From: CAYFPX01 sp964519895
GTDB taxonomy: Bacteria; Myxococcota_A; UBA796; CAJQPC01
Length of the DNA: 64,000 bases
Reading direction: 5' to 3'
NCBI GenBank assembly: GCA_964519895.1
Contig: CAZFLE010000001.1
Coordinates: 1 to 64,000 of the forward strand
In this document: positions 42,204 to 51,490 of the stretch, in pieces
Layout: each line of letters starts with the position of its first letter
Position numbering within the stretch: the stretch's first letter is position 1
Translations under genes and position numbers: made by a program
Notes under the pieces: generated by a model
The model's database searches: none
Told to the model about the DNA's origin: nothing
What the model saw: the letters and a program-made list of their open reading frames with translations, nothing else

Positions 42204-44942
42204 CTACTCCACGTACCCCAACGCCTCCAGCTCCGCGAAGGTCTCGCTGTCCACGTCCTGGGCCGCGGCGCCGCTGTGCAGCACCTCCCACACCTGGCAG
42301 CCGGGGCCGGGCTCCGGCGGCTCGGCCGGTAGCTCGCCGGTGCCCAGGGACCAGGTCTTGTCGCCCAGGGTCGCGGTCGCCCGGGGCTCCAACAGGCGCA
42401 CGGCGAGCCAGTCCGAGTCCCCGGTCAGCCCCAGCGTGACCTGGTGGCGGGTGCGGTCCAGGGCGATGCGGTCGCTGGGCTCGACGGTGAACGGCGAGAT
42501 CTGTCCGATGGACTCGCTGGCAGTCAGGACCTGTTCGTCGGTCGTGCCGTCGCAACGGATGTGCAGACCCGGCCAGGTGCTCGCCAGCCAGGCGTGCACC
42601 TGGGCGCGGTAGCGGGCGACCTGGTCCGGACGCTCGCGGGCGAGGTTGTGCTGCTCGCCCGGGTCCGCGGCCAGGTCATAGAGCTCTTCGACCGCCCGGT
42701 ACGCCCGGGCCGACGGCTCGACTCGGGCCTGGTTGAAGCCCAGGAACCCAGGGGGATGGGTGTAGACGTACTTCACATCCCCGTCCACGACGCCCGTGCG
42801 ATCGGGCCCGCTGTACATGGACTCGGTGATGAACGGCTCTGGCGGGGGCAGGTCCGCCGCGAAGAGATCGACCCCCGGCAGGTCAGTTGGCGGTTCGACC
42901 CCCACCTGGCCCAGGATGGTCGGCACCACGTCCAGCAGGGTCACCGGGCGGTCCACCACGGTCCCAGCCAGCGCCCCCCCGGGCAGGCGCACCAGCAGGG
43001 GCACCCGCAGCAGCTCCTCGTAGAGCCCGTGGCCGTGGCTGAACACACCGTGCTCCAGGAAGGCCTCGCCATGATCGGACACGACGATGATCAGCGCGTC
43101 CTGGGCCTCGAGCAGGGGGATCAGCTCCCCCAAGGCGTCGTCGACCCAGCGAATGTCGGCGTCGTAGAGCACCTGGGCCGCGTCGGCGTGGGCCTGCTCC
43201 TTGGCGGGGAGGTCGCGCAGCACCAGGGCCGGAAGCTCGGGATCGTGGTCCAACCCCGGCAGGGCCTCCGGCGGCGTGAAGCCCGGGGCCCAGGGCCGGC
43301 GCATGCGGTACGGCATGTGGGGATCGATGAAGTGGGCCCTGAGCAGGAAGGGGCGGTCTTCGTCCCGGTCCCCGAGCCAGCGCTGGACCTCCTTGACCGC
43401 CTTGCGTGCGCCCTTGAGGCTGCTGCCCTTGTAGTTCTGATTGCGGCCGTAGCCCCGGGCGAAGCCCATCGGCGGGCTGAAGAAGTAGTTGGACTGGATG
43501 CCAAAGGTCTCGTAGCCGGCGCCGGCCAGCAGCTCACCCAGGGTGGGGTGCTCCAGGGTCATGCCGGTGTAGGCCAGCAGGTTCTTGCGGCGGGCGCCCA
43601 GCGCCTCGCGGGTGAGCGCCTGTTCCCGAACCACCCGTGTACCGGCGCGGTGCTCGGCGGCCAGACGCCCGGTCACCAGGGTGCCCATGCTGGGGGCGGT
43701 CCAGCCCGAGGGCGCCCGCGCGGTCTCGAAGCGCACACCCGCGGCCGCCAGGGCGTCGAGGGTGGGGGAGCTCGGACGGTCGCTGTGCCCATAGCTGCCC
43801 AGGTGGTCGGCCCGCAGGGTGTCGATGACCAACAGCGCCACGCTCGGCCGCGCCTCGCTCGGGGCCACGTCGACCCTGACGTCGCTCCAAAACACCTCGG
43901 TGATCTTGTCGGGGGTCGCGGTGGTCGCCGAGAAGCGCAAGGGGCCGTCGCGGTCCAGCGCCAGGGCGGTGTCGGCCCAGGCCCGGCCCTCGTCGCCGGC
44001 CAGGCACTCGTCGAACAGCGTCCCGCCCAGGCGCTGGTCGGCCCAGTCCACCCGCAGGCACACCCGGGCCGCTTCGTCTGTTCCTTCGCCCAGTCCCCAG
44101 CCGAAGCGCAGGGTCGCCCCGTCGTCGGGCACGTCGACCTGAAAGCCCCAGCTGGCCGGGGCGTGGTGCGCGATGGCAGGCCGAGTCTCGCGGCCCAGGG
44201 CGGCGGTCTTGATGTCGATCGACGGCGCGGGGCGGGCGTGCTCGGTCCAGCTGCGCATCAGTGGCAGGCCCGCTCGTGGGTCCAGGCGATCCACGGTCAG
44301 GTCGTCGAACAGCACCCGGCCGAGGGTCTGCCCGGTGCCTGGGCTGAGCCGCAGCTCAAAGGCCACTGTGTCGGGCTCGGCGGTCACCAGGGTCTCCAGG
44401 GTGCGCCAGGGGGTGTCGCCGCGCAGCCGCGGTCCCACGTCCTCGGTCACATCCACGCCGTCGGCCGAGAACCGGGTGACCGACAGCGTGGCCCCTTCGC
44501 TGCCCGTCGCCGCGCTGCCCAGGCCCTCGGTCCGTACCTGGACGGCGATCCGGTAGCGCTGGCCTGGTGAGACCTCGATGCGCCGGCGCACCTCGGGCAG
44601 TTCACGGGGCTCGTCGCCGGCGTCCAGGACCAGGGCCCAGGTGCCGTCGACCCCTTCCCGGACGCGCTGAAGTGCCTGGGGCTCCGCGGACTGCCAGGCC
44701 GCCAGGTCTTCGGGCTCGAAGCCGTCGTGGAGCAGCCGCTCCGGGGGCGGCACGATGGGCGGCAGCTCGATCCAGTGGGCCTCTTCGAAGACCTGGACCA
44801 GCCGCACCGGCGCGGTGTGCCCGGGCAGCACGAGCGGTGTGCCCGTGGCTCGGGGGTTCTGGAGCGCTGCGAACAGCCCGGCGGCGCTGACCAGCAGCAC
44901 AGCCGTCAGGATGACGAAGCGGGTCGTCCAGGTTCGTCGCAT
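42204..44942 (-). CDS. membrane-anchored sulfatase-like (alkaline phosphatase superfamily) protein, 912 aa
   Basis: ATG 44942, two bases after the oxidoreductase stop. One N-terminal transmembrane helix (FVILTAVLLVSAAGLFAAL) is followed by a carbohydrate-binding-like beta region (to ~residue 360) and a sulfatase-fold catalytic domain. Metal ligands are present: VIDTLRADHLGSYG and VSDHGEAFLEHG. The nucleophile region reads SGWTAPSMGTLVTG: canonical Cys/Ser-x-Pro-x-Arg is replaced by Thr, with Met in place of Arg. Thr nucleophiles occur in phosphoethanolamine and lipoteichoic-acid transferases of the superfamily, so transferase or hydrolase activity on a phosphorylated or sulphated glycan is possible. 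The C-terminal half carries a GDSDWLAVRLLEP domain of unknown role. Confidence 0.75.
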   Translation of the reverse strand: MRRTWTTRFVILTAVLLVSAAGLFAALQNPRATGTPLVLPGHTAPVRLVQVFEEAHWIELPPIVPPPERLLHDGFEPEDLAAWQSAEPQALQRVREGVDGTWALVLDAGDEPRELPEVRRRIEVSPGQRYRIAVQVRTEGLGSAATGSEGATLSVTRFSADGVDVTEDVGPRLRGDTPWRTLETLVTAEPDTVAFELRLSPGTGQTLGRVLFDDLTVDRLDPRAGLPLMRSWTEHARPAPSIDIKTAALGRETRPAIAHHAPASWGFQVDVPDDGATLRFGWGLGEGTDEAARVCLRVDWADQRLGGTLFDECLAGDEGRAWADTALALDRDGPLRFSATTATPDKITEVFWSDVRVDVAPSEARPSVALLVIDTLRADHLGSYGHSDRPSSPTLDALAAAGVRFETARAPSGWTAPSMGTLVTGRLAAEHRAGTRVVREQALTREALGARRKNLLAYTGMTLEHPTLGELLAGAGYETFGIQSNYFFSPPMGFARGYGRNQNYKGSSLKGARKAVKEVQRWLGDRDEDRPFLLRAHFIDPHMPYRMRRPWAPGFTPPEALPGLDHDPELPALVLRDLPAKEQAHADAAQVLYDADIRWVDDALGELIPLLEAQDALIIVVSDHGEAFLEHGVFSHGHGLYEELLRVPLLVRLPGGALAGTVVDRPVTLLDVVPTILGQVGVEPPTDLPGVDLFAADLPPPEPFITESMYSGPDRTGVVDGDVKYVYTHPPGFLGFNQARVEPSARAYRAVEELYDLAADPGEQHNLARERPDQVARYRAQVHAWLASTWPGLHIRCDGTTDEQVLTASESIGQISPFTVEPSDRIALDRTRHQVTLGLTGDSDWLAVRLLEPRATATLGDKTWSLGTGELPAEPPEPGPGCQVWEVLHSGAAAQDVDSETFAELEALGYVE

Positions 44943-44944
44943 GG

Positions 44945-46258
44945 TCAGACCATCTCGAAGCGTTCGGTGTGGACGCGCTCGTCGGGCAGGCCCAGGCTCG
45001 CACAGGCGTCCTCGACCGCGTCCATCATGGCCAGGGGACCGCAGGCGAAGACCTGGAGCCGCACGAAAGGCTCGGGCAGGTGGCGCCTGAGCATCTCGGG
45101 ACCGACGAAGCCGACCTCTCCCGACCAGTGCTCTGGTGGGTCGTCCAGGGTGTGCACCACGGTGAGTGCCAGGACCTGGGACAACCGCTCGAGCTCCTCC
45201 CGAAAGGTGACGCTCTCCCAGTCGGGGCTGCCGTAGAACAGCCACACCGGTCGCCGGTCCTGTCGGTCCTCCATGGTGCGCAGCATCGAGATCAGGGGGG
45301 TGATGCCGATACCGCCACCGATGAAGACGAAGCCCGGGCCCTCGTAGCGGTCGGTGCTGAACAGACCGTGGGGCCCGTCGAGGGTGGCCTGGTCACCCGG
45401 AACCAGCTCGGCCACCGCGGCGGTGAAGTCGCCCCGGGACTTGATGGTCATCGCGACCCTTCCAGCCTGTTCGGCGCTCGACGTGAACGAGAACGGGTGG
45501 GCCGTGATGCTGAAGGGGCTCTTGCGGATCCGCAACCAGGCGAACTGCCCCGGCGAGAAGGTCATTCCCGCGTGTCCCACCGGCTCGAAGACCAAGGTCG
45601 TGGCTCGGCCCCGCTCGGGCAGCACCTCTGCGACGCGCCAGGGCCGCGCCCGTAGTCGCAAGGGCCGAAGCAGCCTCTGCCAGAGCACCACGCCCACCAG
45701 GCCAGCCCCGAGCATCCACCAGAGGGCCTGCTGGGCGGGGGTGGTCGCGTAGTGGTCGACCCCGACGGCGTGGAGCACGGCTGCCGCTACCACGCCCAAG
45801 GCCAACGCGCCGTGCAGGCGCTGCCAGGCCTCATACGAGAGCTTCAGGCGCTCCCGCCAGATGCTCGTCCCGACCAGCGCCAGCAGCAGCACCACCGAAG
45901 TCAGCGCGAAGCGCGCCCGGTTCGGGGCCGTGCGCACGTCCAGCAGCGCGAGCTTCGACGGGTCATCGGCGAACAGCAGCATGGGATGCAGGAGCGCAAA
46001 GGCCAGGGCCACCCCGGCGATCTGCCGGTGGTACTGGATCAGGGCGTCCATGCCGAAGGGGGCGGAGACGCGCTGAAACCGGGCCACCAGCCCGAACTGC
46101 AGGACGAAGATCACCAGGGCCGAGAACCCCAGGCCCACCGAGAAGTCCACCACCCAGCCCTGACCGGGCGCCCGGTCCACCAGGGCGGCGAACAGGGGTG
46201 CGAGCGCCACCAGGGCGTAGACGCAGACCCAGAAGACGCCTCGGAGTGCGGTGATCAC
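44945..46258 (-). CDS. ferric-reductase/NOX-like membrane flavocytochrome, 437 aa
   Basis: GTG 46258 start. Six or so transmembrane helices in the N-terminal half with His residues in positions suited to haem (LIQYHRQIAG, LLHPMLLF, RLHGALALG, VLHAVGVDHY), then a cytoplasmic FAD/NAD module: HPFSFTSS (FAD), GGGIGITPLISMLR (NAD), FACGPLAMMDAVEDA at the end. Members reduce ferric iron or oxygen across the membrane using NADPH/FAD. It lacks the plant-type Fe-S domain. Two bases upstream of the sulfatase-like gene and clearly in its operon. Confidence 0.85.
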   Translation of the reverse strand: MITALRGVFWVCVYALVALAPLFAALVDRAPGQGWVVDFSVGLGFSALVIFVLQFGLVARFQRVSAPFGMDALIQYHRQIAGVALAFALLHPMLLFADDPSKLALLDVRTAPNRARFALTSVVLLLALVGTSIWRERLKLSYEAWQRLHGALALGVVAAAVLHAVGVDHYATTPAQQALWWMLGAGLVGVVLWQRLLRPLRLRARPWRVAEVLPERGRATTLVFEPVGHAGMTFSPGQFAWLRIRKSPFSITAHPFSFTSSAEQAGRVAMTIKSRGDFTAAVAELVPGDQATLDGPHGLFSTDRYEGPGFVFIGGGIGITPLISMLRTMEDRQDRRPVWLFYGSPDWESVTFREELERLSQVLALTVVHTLDDPPEHWSGEVGFVGPEMLRRHLPEPFVRLQVFACGPLAMMDAVEDACASLGLPDERVHTERFEMV

Positions 46259-46326
46259 GGCTGGTGACTATCGCCGTGGTGGCCTTGGGTGGGACGCAGG
46301 GGCCGCTGGATCCCGACAACCAGCGC

Positions 46327-47133
46327 TCAGCGCCGCGATCGATAGCGGCCCCAACCGGCCATCCGCCTCAGATCCCAGGGCTGCAGGGCTGCAAAGCGCG
46401 GGTCGCCCAGGACCTGGGCCACGGTCCGCACGTCGGGTGTCCAGATGCCGGGTACCCGGTAGAGCGTGGCGCGGTGAAGGCCAGTGGCTCGGGCGAGGTC
46501 TGCCACGGACAGGTCGCTCAGGCAGCGCAGGCTGCGGATGAGCGTGTGTCGCGGCGGGCCCCGATGGTCCAGCTGGTCGGCCGTCGAGCGGGTCAGCGCG
46601 GAGACCGCTGCGGCGATGTCGTCGATCGTGGCCGATTCGGTGATCGCAGGGAGGGGTGTGCCGTTGACGTGCACGGTCGGGTCGGCTGAGACATAGGCGT
46701 GGAAGCCGTGGGGGTTCGGCACCACGGTGACCCGGGTCGGCACCGCCAGCCCCAGCCGATCCCGGTGCGTCGACCATGGCCAGGCGAGAGGGTCAGAGAC
46801 CAGGCCGGCGCGGCAGGGGTTCAGGTGGATGTAGCGCTCGGAGCGCCGGGTCTTGGTGGGGCCGTCGCAGGGCTCCGGGGCTGGCTGCCGTTGCCAGGCC
46901 GCTCCGCGGTGGCCGCGGCGATGATTGCGAGCCTGGGCAAAGGCCGCCAGGGCCTGGCCCAGGCTGTGGTGGACGTCTCGTCTGTGGAGCAGGTGGACGT
47001 GGTCCGGCATCAGGCAGAGAGCCAGGGGATCGGGCACGTGGCGGAGCACCAGGTCCCAGAGCAGCCCGGCCTCGGCGTGGGTGCGAAAGGCCAGGGATCC
47101 CGGCAGCGAGCGACAGGTGTGGTGAAACGCCAT
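46327..47133 (-). CDS. REP-associated tyrosine transposase (RAYT), 268 aa
   Basis: ATG 47133. The HUH motif is present in CLMPDHVHLLH and the catalytic Tyr in RYIHLNPCRAG, followed by the REP-type LVSDPLAWPWSTH. A C-terminal HTH (VADLARATGLHRATLYRVPG) follows. Such enzymes copy and spread REP sequences by single-strand transposition. The upstream intergenic region (47134-47442) has inverted doublets of a repeated sequence, consistent with a RAYT/REP unit. No sign of frameshift. Confidence 0.85.
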   Translation of the reverse strand: MAFHHTCRSLPGSLAFRTHAEAGLLWDLVLRHVPDPLALCLMPDHVHLLHRRDVHHSLGQALAAFAQARNHRRGHRGAAWQRQPAPEPCDGPTKTRRSERYIHLNPCRAGLVSDPLAWPWSTHRDRLGLAVPTRVTVVPNPHGFHAYVSADPTVHVNGTPLPAITESATIDDIAAAVSALTRSTADQLDHRGPPRHTLIRSLRCLSDLSVADLARATGLHRATLYRVPGIWTPDVRTVAQVLGDPRFAALQPWDLRRMAGWGRYRSRR

Positions 47134-47442
47134 GGCCTGGCCATGAGCACGGACCGTGCCAGCTCCGAACCGGCACGGCTGCGCGGCCGGGAGCTGGGGG
47201 GGTGTCGAGAACCTGACAGGGGTGACGCAGGTCCCCTGTCAACGCGACAGCCGATGCACAGGTCCCAAGCGGACGCGACAAATTGGTGCTCTGGTGGCCG
47301 ATCCCGGCCCGGATCTGCCGCTGGGAGCGCCACCAGGCGCCCCTGGTGACGGAAGTGTCGCGTTGGGGTGGGACCTGTGCACTGCCTGTCGCGTTGGGGT
47401 GGGACCTGCGTGCGGGACCTGCCGTCCGGCGACTTCGGGGCC
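47134..47442. repeat. intergenic region with four copies of a REP-like repeat in inverted doublets
   Basis: This 309-bp stretch has no gene. Four copies of a ~24-bp repeat occur: 47227-47249 and 47256-47280 on one strand, 47356-47380 and 47387-47409 on the other. Each contains TGTCGCGT, 5-7 variable bases and GGGACCTG (or reverse complement). Head-to-head doublets separated by 75 bp could pair into a long hairpin. Position next to the RAYT gene suggests these are its REP targets. No promoter is obvious. Confidence 0.7.
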
Positions 47443-49173
47443 TCAGGCCGCGAACTGCCGCTCCACCAGCCGCTTGTACAGACCATCCGCAGCCAGCAGC
47501 TCGTCGTGGCTGCCCTGCTCGACCACCCGCCCGCCATCGAGCACCAGCACCCGATCGGCGTCCTTGACCGTGCTCAGGCGGTGGGCGATGACCATGGTGG
47601 TGCGGCCCTGCATCAGGCGGTCCAGGGCTTCTTGCACCAGGTGCTCGCTCTCGGCGTCGAGGGCGCTCGTGGCCTCGTCCAGCACCAGGACCCGGGGGTC
47701 CTTGAGCAGGGCGCGGGCGATGGCGATGCGCTGCTTCTGCCCACCCGAGAGCTTGACCCCGCGCTCGCCCACCAGGGTCTGGTAGCCCTCTGGAAAACCC
47801 TCCACGAACTCGGCGGCGTTGGCCGCCAGTGCAGCGTCGCGGACTTGGTCCTGGGTGGCGTCGGGCCGGCCGTAGCGGATGTTGTCCTGGATGGTGGTCG
47901 CGAACAGGATGGGCTCCTGGCTGACCACGCCCACCTGTTCCCGGAGCCAGTCCGCGTCGAGCTCCGAGTAGGGCGTGCCGTCCAGTGCGATGGCGCCGGC
48001 CGTGGGGTCGTAGAACCGGGACAGCAGCGTGGCGACCGTGCTCTTGCCGCTGCCCGAAGGTCCCACCAGGGCCACCACCTCGCCCGGGGACAGGGTCAGG
48101 TCCAGTCCGGACAGGACCGACAGGTCCGGGCGGCTGGGGTAGGCGAAGTCCACCCCGCTCAGCACCACGTGGCCCCGGACGCTGGGCAGCCGCGTGGTGC
48201 CGCCGCCGACCCGGGACTCCCGGTCCATCAGCGCGAAGACCCGCTCACTGGCCCCCAGAGCCTTCATGAAGTCCTCGTACAGCCCGCTCAGCGCACCCAG
48301 GCTGAAGGCGACGGTCAGGGTGTAGAGCAGGAAGCTGGTCAGCTCGCCCAGGGTCAGGGCGCCCTCGACCAGCAGGGTGCCGCCGTACCAGAGCACCAGC
48401 GCCACGGCGCCGTAGGAGCCGAAGCCCATGACCCCGCGGAAGACGGCGATGATGCGCGCCCGGTAGCGGGCCAGCGCATAGGACTCCTGGACCGCGGCGC
48501 TGTAGCGGGCCTGCTCCGACGGCTCCCGGGCAAAGGCCCGCACGGTACGGATGCCGGCGATGGTCTCCTCGGCGACCTCTGTGCTGCGGGCGAGGGCGTC
48601 CTGGACGTCGCGGCTGATCTTGCGCATCCGGCGGCCGTAGACCCCGCCCCCGATGGCCACGACCGGCACGACAGCCAGGGCCACCAGGGTCAGCTGCCAG
48701 GAGGTGTAGAACAAGAAGGCGATGGCGCCCGTGCCCGTCACGGCAAAGCGCAGCAACATGCTCACGTTCACGGTGACCGTGTTCTGCAGCACGGTGGTGT
48801 CGGCGGCCAGGCGGTTGGTGAGCTCGCCGGTGCGCCGCTCGTCGAAGAACGCGATCTCCTGGCTGGTGATGGCGGTGTAGAGCTGCTCTCGCAGCCGGGC
48901 CACGACCCGCTCCCCGGCCGCGGTGAAGATGTAGGCCCGCAGCGCACCCATGACTGCGCCGATGGCGAACAGACCCAGGAGCAGGATCACGTAGCGATCC
49001 ACCAGCTCCCGGCCGCCGCCCTGGTCGATGCCGTCCACGATCTTCTGGACGATGAGGGGGTAGGACAGGGTCATGGCCGACGCGATGGCGAGGGCCAGGG
49101 TGCCCAGGGCAAGGGGCTTCACTTCGGGGCGGGCCAGGGCGCCCAGGCGCTGGAGATCGGTGCGGGAGGACAT
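47443..49173 (-). CDS. ABC exporter, fused membrane and ATPase domains, 576 aa
   Basis: ATG 49173 preceded by a GGGGGG stretch. Six membrane helices in the first ~300 residues, with the cytoplasmic coupling segment LRAYIFTAAGERVVARLREQ, then an ABC domain: Walker A GPSGSGKST, Q-loop VSQEP, signature LSGGQKQR, Walker B VLVLDEATSALD, switch His in VIAHRLST. The size and layout are those of MsbA/LmrA-type lipid or drug half-exporters, which act as homodimers. The substrate cannot be told from sequence. It stands alone, 43 bp from the next minus-strand gene. Confidence 0.9.
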   Translation of the reverse strand: MSSRTDLQRLGALARPEVKPLALGTLALAIASAMTLSYPLIVQKIVDGIDQGGGRELVDRYVILLLGLFAIGAVMGALRAYIFTAAGERVVARLREQLYTAITSQEIAFFDERRTGELTNRLAADTTVLQNTVTVNVSMLLRFAVTGTGAIAFLFYTSWQLTLVALAVVPVVAIGGGVYGRRMRKISRDVQDALARSTEVAEETIAGIRTVRAFAREPSEQARYSAAVQESYALARYRARIIAVFRGVMGFGSYGAVALVLWYGGTLLVEGALTLGELTSFLLYTLTVAFSLGALSGLYEDFMKALGASERVFALMDRESRVGGGTTRLPSVRGHVVLSGVDFAYPSRPDLSVLSGLDLTLSPGEVVALVGPSGSGKSTVATLLSRFYDPTAGAIALDGTPYSELDADWLREQVGVVSQEPILFATTIQDNIRYGRPDATQDQVRDAALAANAAEFVEGFPEGYQTLVGERGVKLSGGQKQRIAIARALLKDPRVLVLDEATSALDAESEHLVQEALDRLMQGRTTMVIAHRLSTVKDADRVLVLDGGRVVEQGSHDELLAADGLYKRLVERQFAA

Positions 49174-49216
49174 GCCCCCCTACTTGCTTACCGATCGGTA
49201 GGACGTCAAGCGCCCA

Positions 49217-49960
49217 TCAGAAAGTCATCGCCAACATCAGGCCCGGCCGGTCCTCGTAGATCATCGGCAAGACGGCGAGCTCGCGGCCTTGGAGGATCCG
49301 CCCGGCCTTCATGTTCTGGACGAACTGGACCGTGCCAAAGGCGGGGACCAGGGCCATCGAACCGAGCATGGCGCGGCTGAGAAACAGGCTGGTGTTGGCC
49401 GACTTGGCGCTCAGGGCGCCGATGTAGAAGCCGAGCGCCAGGGCGCCGCCGCCGATCATGCCGAGCACGGGCAGACGGTTCACCGCCAGGCCCGAGTAGC
49501 GCAGCTTCTTGGCGTGCTTGTTGGCCTTCCAGACCCAGAACCACGAGCTGGCGATGTAGCTGCCGTAGCCCAGGATCACGCCCAGGCCACCGGCTGCGAA
49601 TTCTCCGATGGTGCCGCCGTCTTCGAAGGCCTTGTTCAGCTTGTAGGACGAGCCCAGGAGCAGGGCGTAGCTGCCGACGGTCCAGACCCCGGCCACGATC
49701 TCCAGGCCGGTCATGAACTGGTGTCGGGGGAGCGTCAGGGTGTAGCCGTCGCGGCTGGTGTCCAGCGGCTCCAGTGCGGCCTCTGGCGCGGCTTCGGCGG
49801 CGTCGTCCGTACCTTTGCCTTCCTCCGGTGCACTCTCGGTCTCCGGGGCCTCTTCGGTGTCGGTGGACTCGGTCTCGGTTGCGTCGGTGCTCTCGGGAGC
49901 CTCTTCGGCCTCCTGGGCGTGAACGGTCGCGAGCGCGAACAACAGTGCGGTCTGGAACAT
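49217..49960 (-). CDS. exported/membrane protein with acidic linker, 247 aa
   Basis: ATG 49960 has AAGGA 9 nt upstream. Signal-like start MFQTALLFALATVHAQ, then an acidic Glu/Thr-rich linker (TETESTDTEEAPETESAPEE), then four or so hydrophobic segments (EIVAGVWTVGSYALLLGSS, GGLGVILGYGSYIASSWFWV, IGGGALALGFYIGAL). No catalytic motif. An envelope protein of unknown function; divergent from the carrier-protein operon across 125 bp. Confidence 0.55.
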   Translation of the reverse strand: MFQTALLFALATVHAQEAEEAPESTDATETESTDTEEAPETESAPEEGKGTDDAAEAAPEAALEPLDTSRDGYTLTLPRHQFMTGLEIVAGVWTVGSYALLLGSSYKLNKAFEDGGTIGEFAAGGLGVILGYGSYIASSWFWVWKANKHAKKLRYSGLAVNRLPVLGMIGGGALALGFYIGALSAKSANTSLFLSRAMLGSMALVPAFGTVQFVQNMKAGRILQGRELAVLPMIYEDRPGLMLAMTF

Positions 49961-50085
49961 GGAAGTGTCCTTGGAAGGAAGTCTGTGCCTCTCACGGAGT
50001 CGTCGGACCATCTCCCTCAGTCGTTGAGCGGCCGGAGTCCTACACGCCCCCGCTGGTAGGCTCTGCCGTCCCCGGAGCTGGCGCC

Positions 50086-50340
50086 GTGTCCGAGACCGAT
50101 CCCATCGCCGCCCAGGTCGAGGCCTGGATCGTGAGCCAGTTCCTGGGGGGCGAAGGCCCCGTGGACTGGGACGAGGACCTGTTCGAGGAGGGCATCCTGG
50201 ACAGCTTCGGCTTCATGCTCGTGCTGACCTTCCTCCAGGACACCTTTGGGGTCCAGGTCCAGATGCGCGACATCACGATGGACCGCTTCGACACGGTGGC
50301 CAAGATCGCCGCCCAGGTCCGCGCCGCAGGGGGTGGCTGA
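50086..50340 (+). CDS. acyl/peptidyl carrier protein, 84 aa
   Basis: GTG 50086 with GGAG about 9 nt upstream. The product has the four-helix carrier pattern with the phosphopantetheine site at Ser40 in GILDSFGFM, after DEDLFEE. The family carries acyl or aminoacyl groups as thioesters. The Asp-Ser-Phe context (rather than DSL) is common in stand-alone carriers such as DltC and PltL. The gene is first in an operon with a dehydrogenase and an adenylating enzyme, so the load is likely an amino acid. Confidence 0.85.
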   Translation: MSETDPIAAQVEAWIVSQFLGGEGPVDWDEDLFEEGILDSFGFMLVLTFLQDTFGVQVQMRDITMDRFDTVAKIAAQVRAAGGG

Positions 50341-50344
50341 GGGC

Positions 50345-51490
50345 GTGGGGTTCGGGCTCACCACCGACACCGAAGTGCTCCGGGACCGCGCCCGGGACTT
50401 CGCCAAGCGCGAGCTGGCCGACCCGACCCTGGCCCAGCGGGATCGGGACGGCACCTTCTCGGCGGCGCTGTGGGACAAGGCCTCGTCTTTCGGGCTCGCC
50501 GGGGCCATCGCCCCCCCGGAGCTGGGCGGCTCGGGCCTGGGCCTTGTGGATGCCTGCGCCATGCTCGAGGGGCTCGGTCAGGGCTGCGAGGACAACGGGC
50601 TGCTCTTCGCGGCCAGCGCCCACCTGTTCGCCGGCTTGGTGCCGATCCTGGAGTTCGGGACCGCGGAGCAGCAGGCCCAGTGGGTGCCGCTGCTCGCCAG
50701 CGGGGAGTGCATCGCCGCCCACGGCATGAGCGAGACCGAGTCCGGCTCCGACGCCTTCTCCCTGCGCACCCGGGCCGTGCGAGACGGCGACCACTACGTG
50801 CTCAACGGCACCAAGGCCTGGGTCACCAACGCGCCCCACTGCAGCGTGGCCGTGGTCTTCGCCCGCACCGGCGAGGGCGCTGCGCTGGGGGCACTGAGCT
50901 GTTTCCTGGTGCCCCGAGGCACCCCAGGCCTCACCCTGGGCCCGGCCGAGGACATGGTCGGCCTGCGCACGGCGCCCCTGGGCGAGCTGGTGCTCCAGGA
51001 CTGCCGGGTGCCCGTGGACCACCGGCTGGGCAACGAGGGCTCCGGGGCACTGGTGTTCATGTCCAGCATGGGCTGGGAGCGCATCGGCATCCTGGCGGCG
51101 GGCCTGGGGGCGATGGCCCGGGTGATCAAGGCGTCGGTCAAGCACGCGCGGGGCCGGCGGGTCGGGGGCAAGCCGCTGTCTTCGTTCCAGGCGGTCTCCC
51201 ACCGGCTCGTGGACATGCAGGCCCGGCTCGAGACGTCGCGGCTGGCGCTGTACCAGGCGGCGTGGCGCCGCGACCAGCGCCAGTCCGGCGCCCACGCCGA
51301 GCTGTGCAAGATCGTCGTGGGCGACGCTCTGGTCCAGACCTGCCTGGACGCGGTCCGGGTCCACGGCGCTCTGGGCCTCAGCCGGGAGCTGGGGCTGGAG
51401 CGCGACCTGCGGGATGCCCTGATGAGCCAGGCCTACTCGGGCACAGCCGACGTGCTCCGCAACCTGGTGGCGCGCGCGATGGGGCTGTGA
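50345..51490 (+). CDS. acyl-CoA dehydrogenase-family enzyme, possibly prolyl-carrier dehydrogenase, 381 aa
   Basis: GTG 50345 is chosen (an in-frame GTG at 50333 would overlap the carrier stop). The product spans the normal length and shows MSETESGSDAFSLRT and the flavin-binding segments. The base Glu of the medium-chain type (YEGT) is Ser here (AYSGTADVLR), while Glu245 in MGWERIGILAAG matches the position of the base in isovaleryl-CoA dehydrogenase. Enzymes of this type in PltE, PigA and RedW oxidise proline on a carrier to pyrrole-2-carboxyl. The flanking genes are the carrier protein and an adenylating enzyme, as in those clusters. Confidence 0.75.
   Translation: MGFGLTTDTEVLRDRARDFAKRELADPTLAQRDRDGTFSAALWDKASSFGLAGAIAPPELGGSGLGLVDACAMLEGLGQGCEDNGLLFAASAHLFAGLVPILEFGTAEQQAQWVPLLASGECIAAHGMSETESGSDAFSLRTRAVRDGDHYVLNGTKAWVTNAPHCSVAVVFARTGEGAALGALSCFLVPRGTPGLTLGPAEDMVGLRTAPLGELVLQDCRVPVDHRLGNEGSGALVFMSSMGWERIGILAAGLGAMARVIKASVKHARGRRVGGKPLSSFQAVSHRLVDMQARLETSRLALYQAAWRRDQRQSGAHAELCKIVVGDALVQTCLDAVRVHGALGLSRELGLERDLRDALMSQAYSGTADVLRNLVARAMGL

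Noticed and set aside
42204..44942. Calling the gene a plain arylsulfatase
   Set aside because: The Cys/Ser-x-Pro-x-Arg signature is absent; Thr and Met are at those positions.
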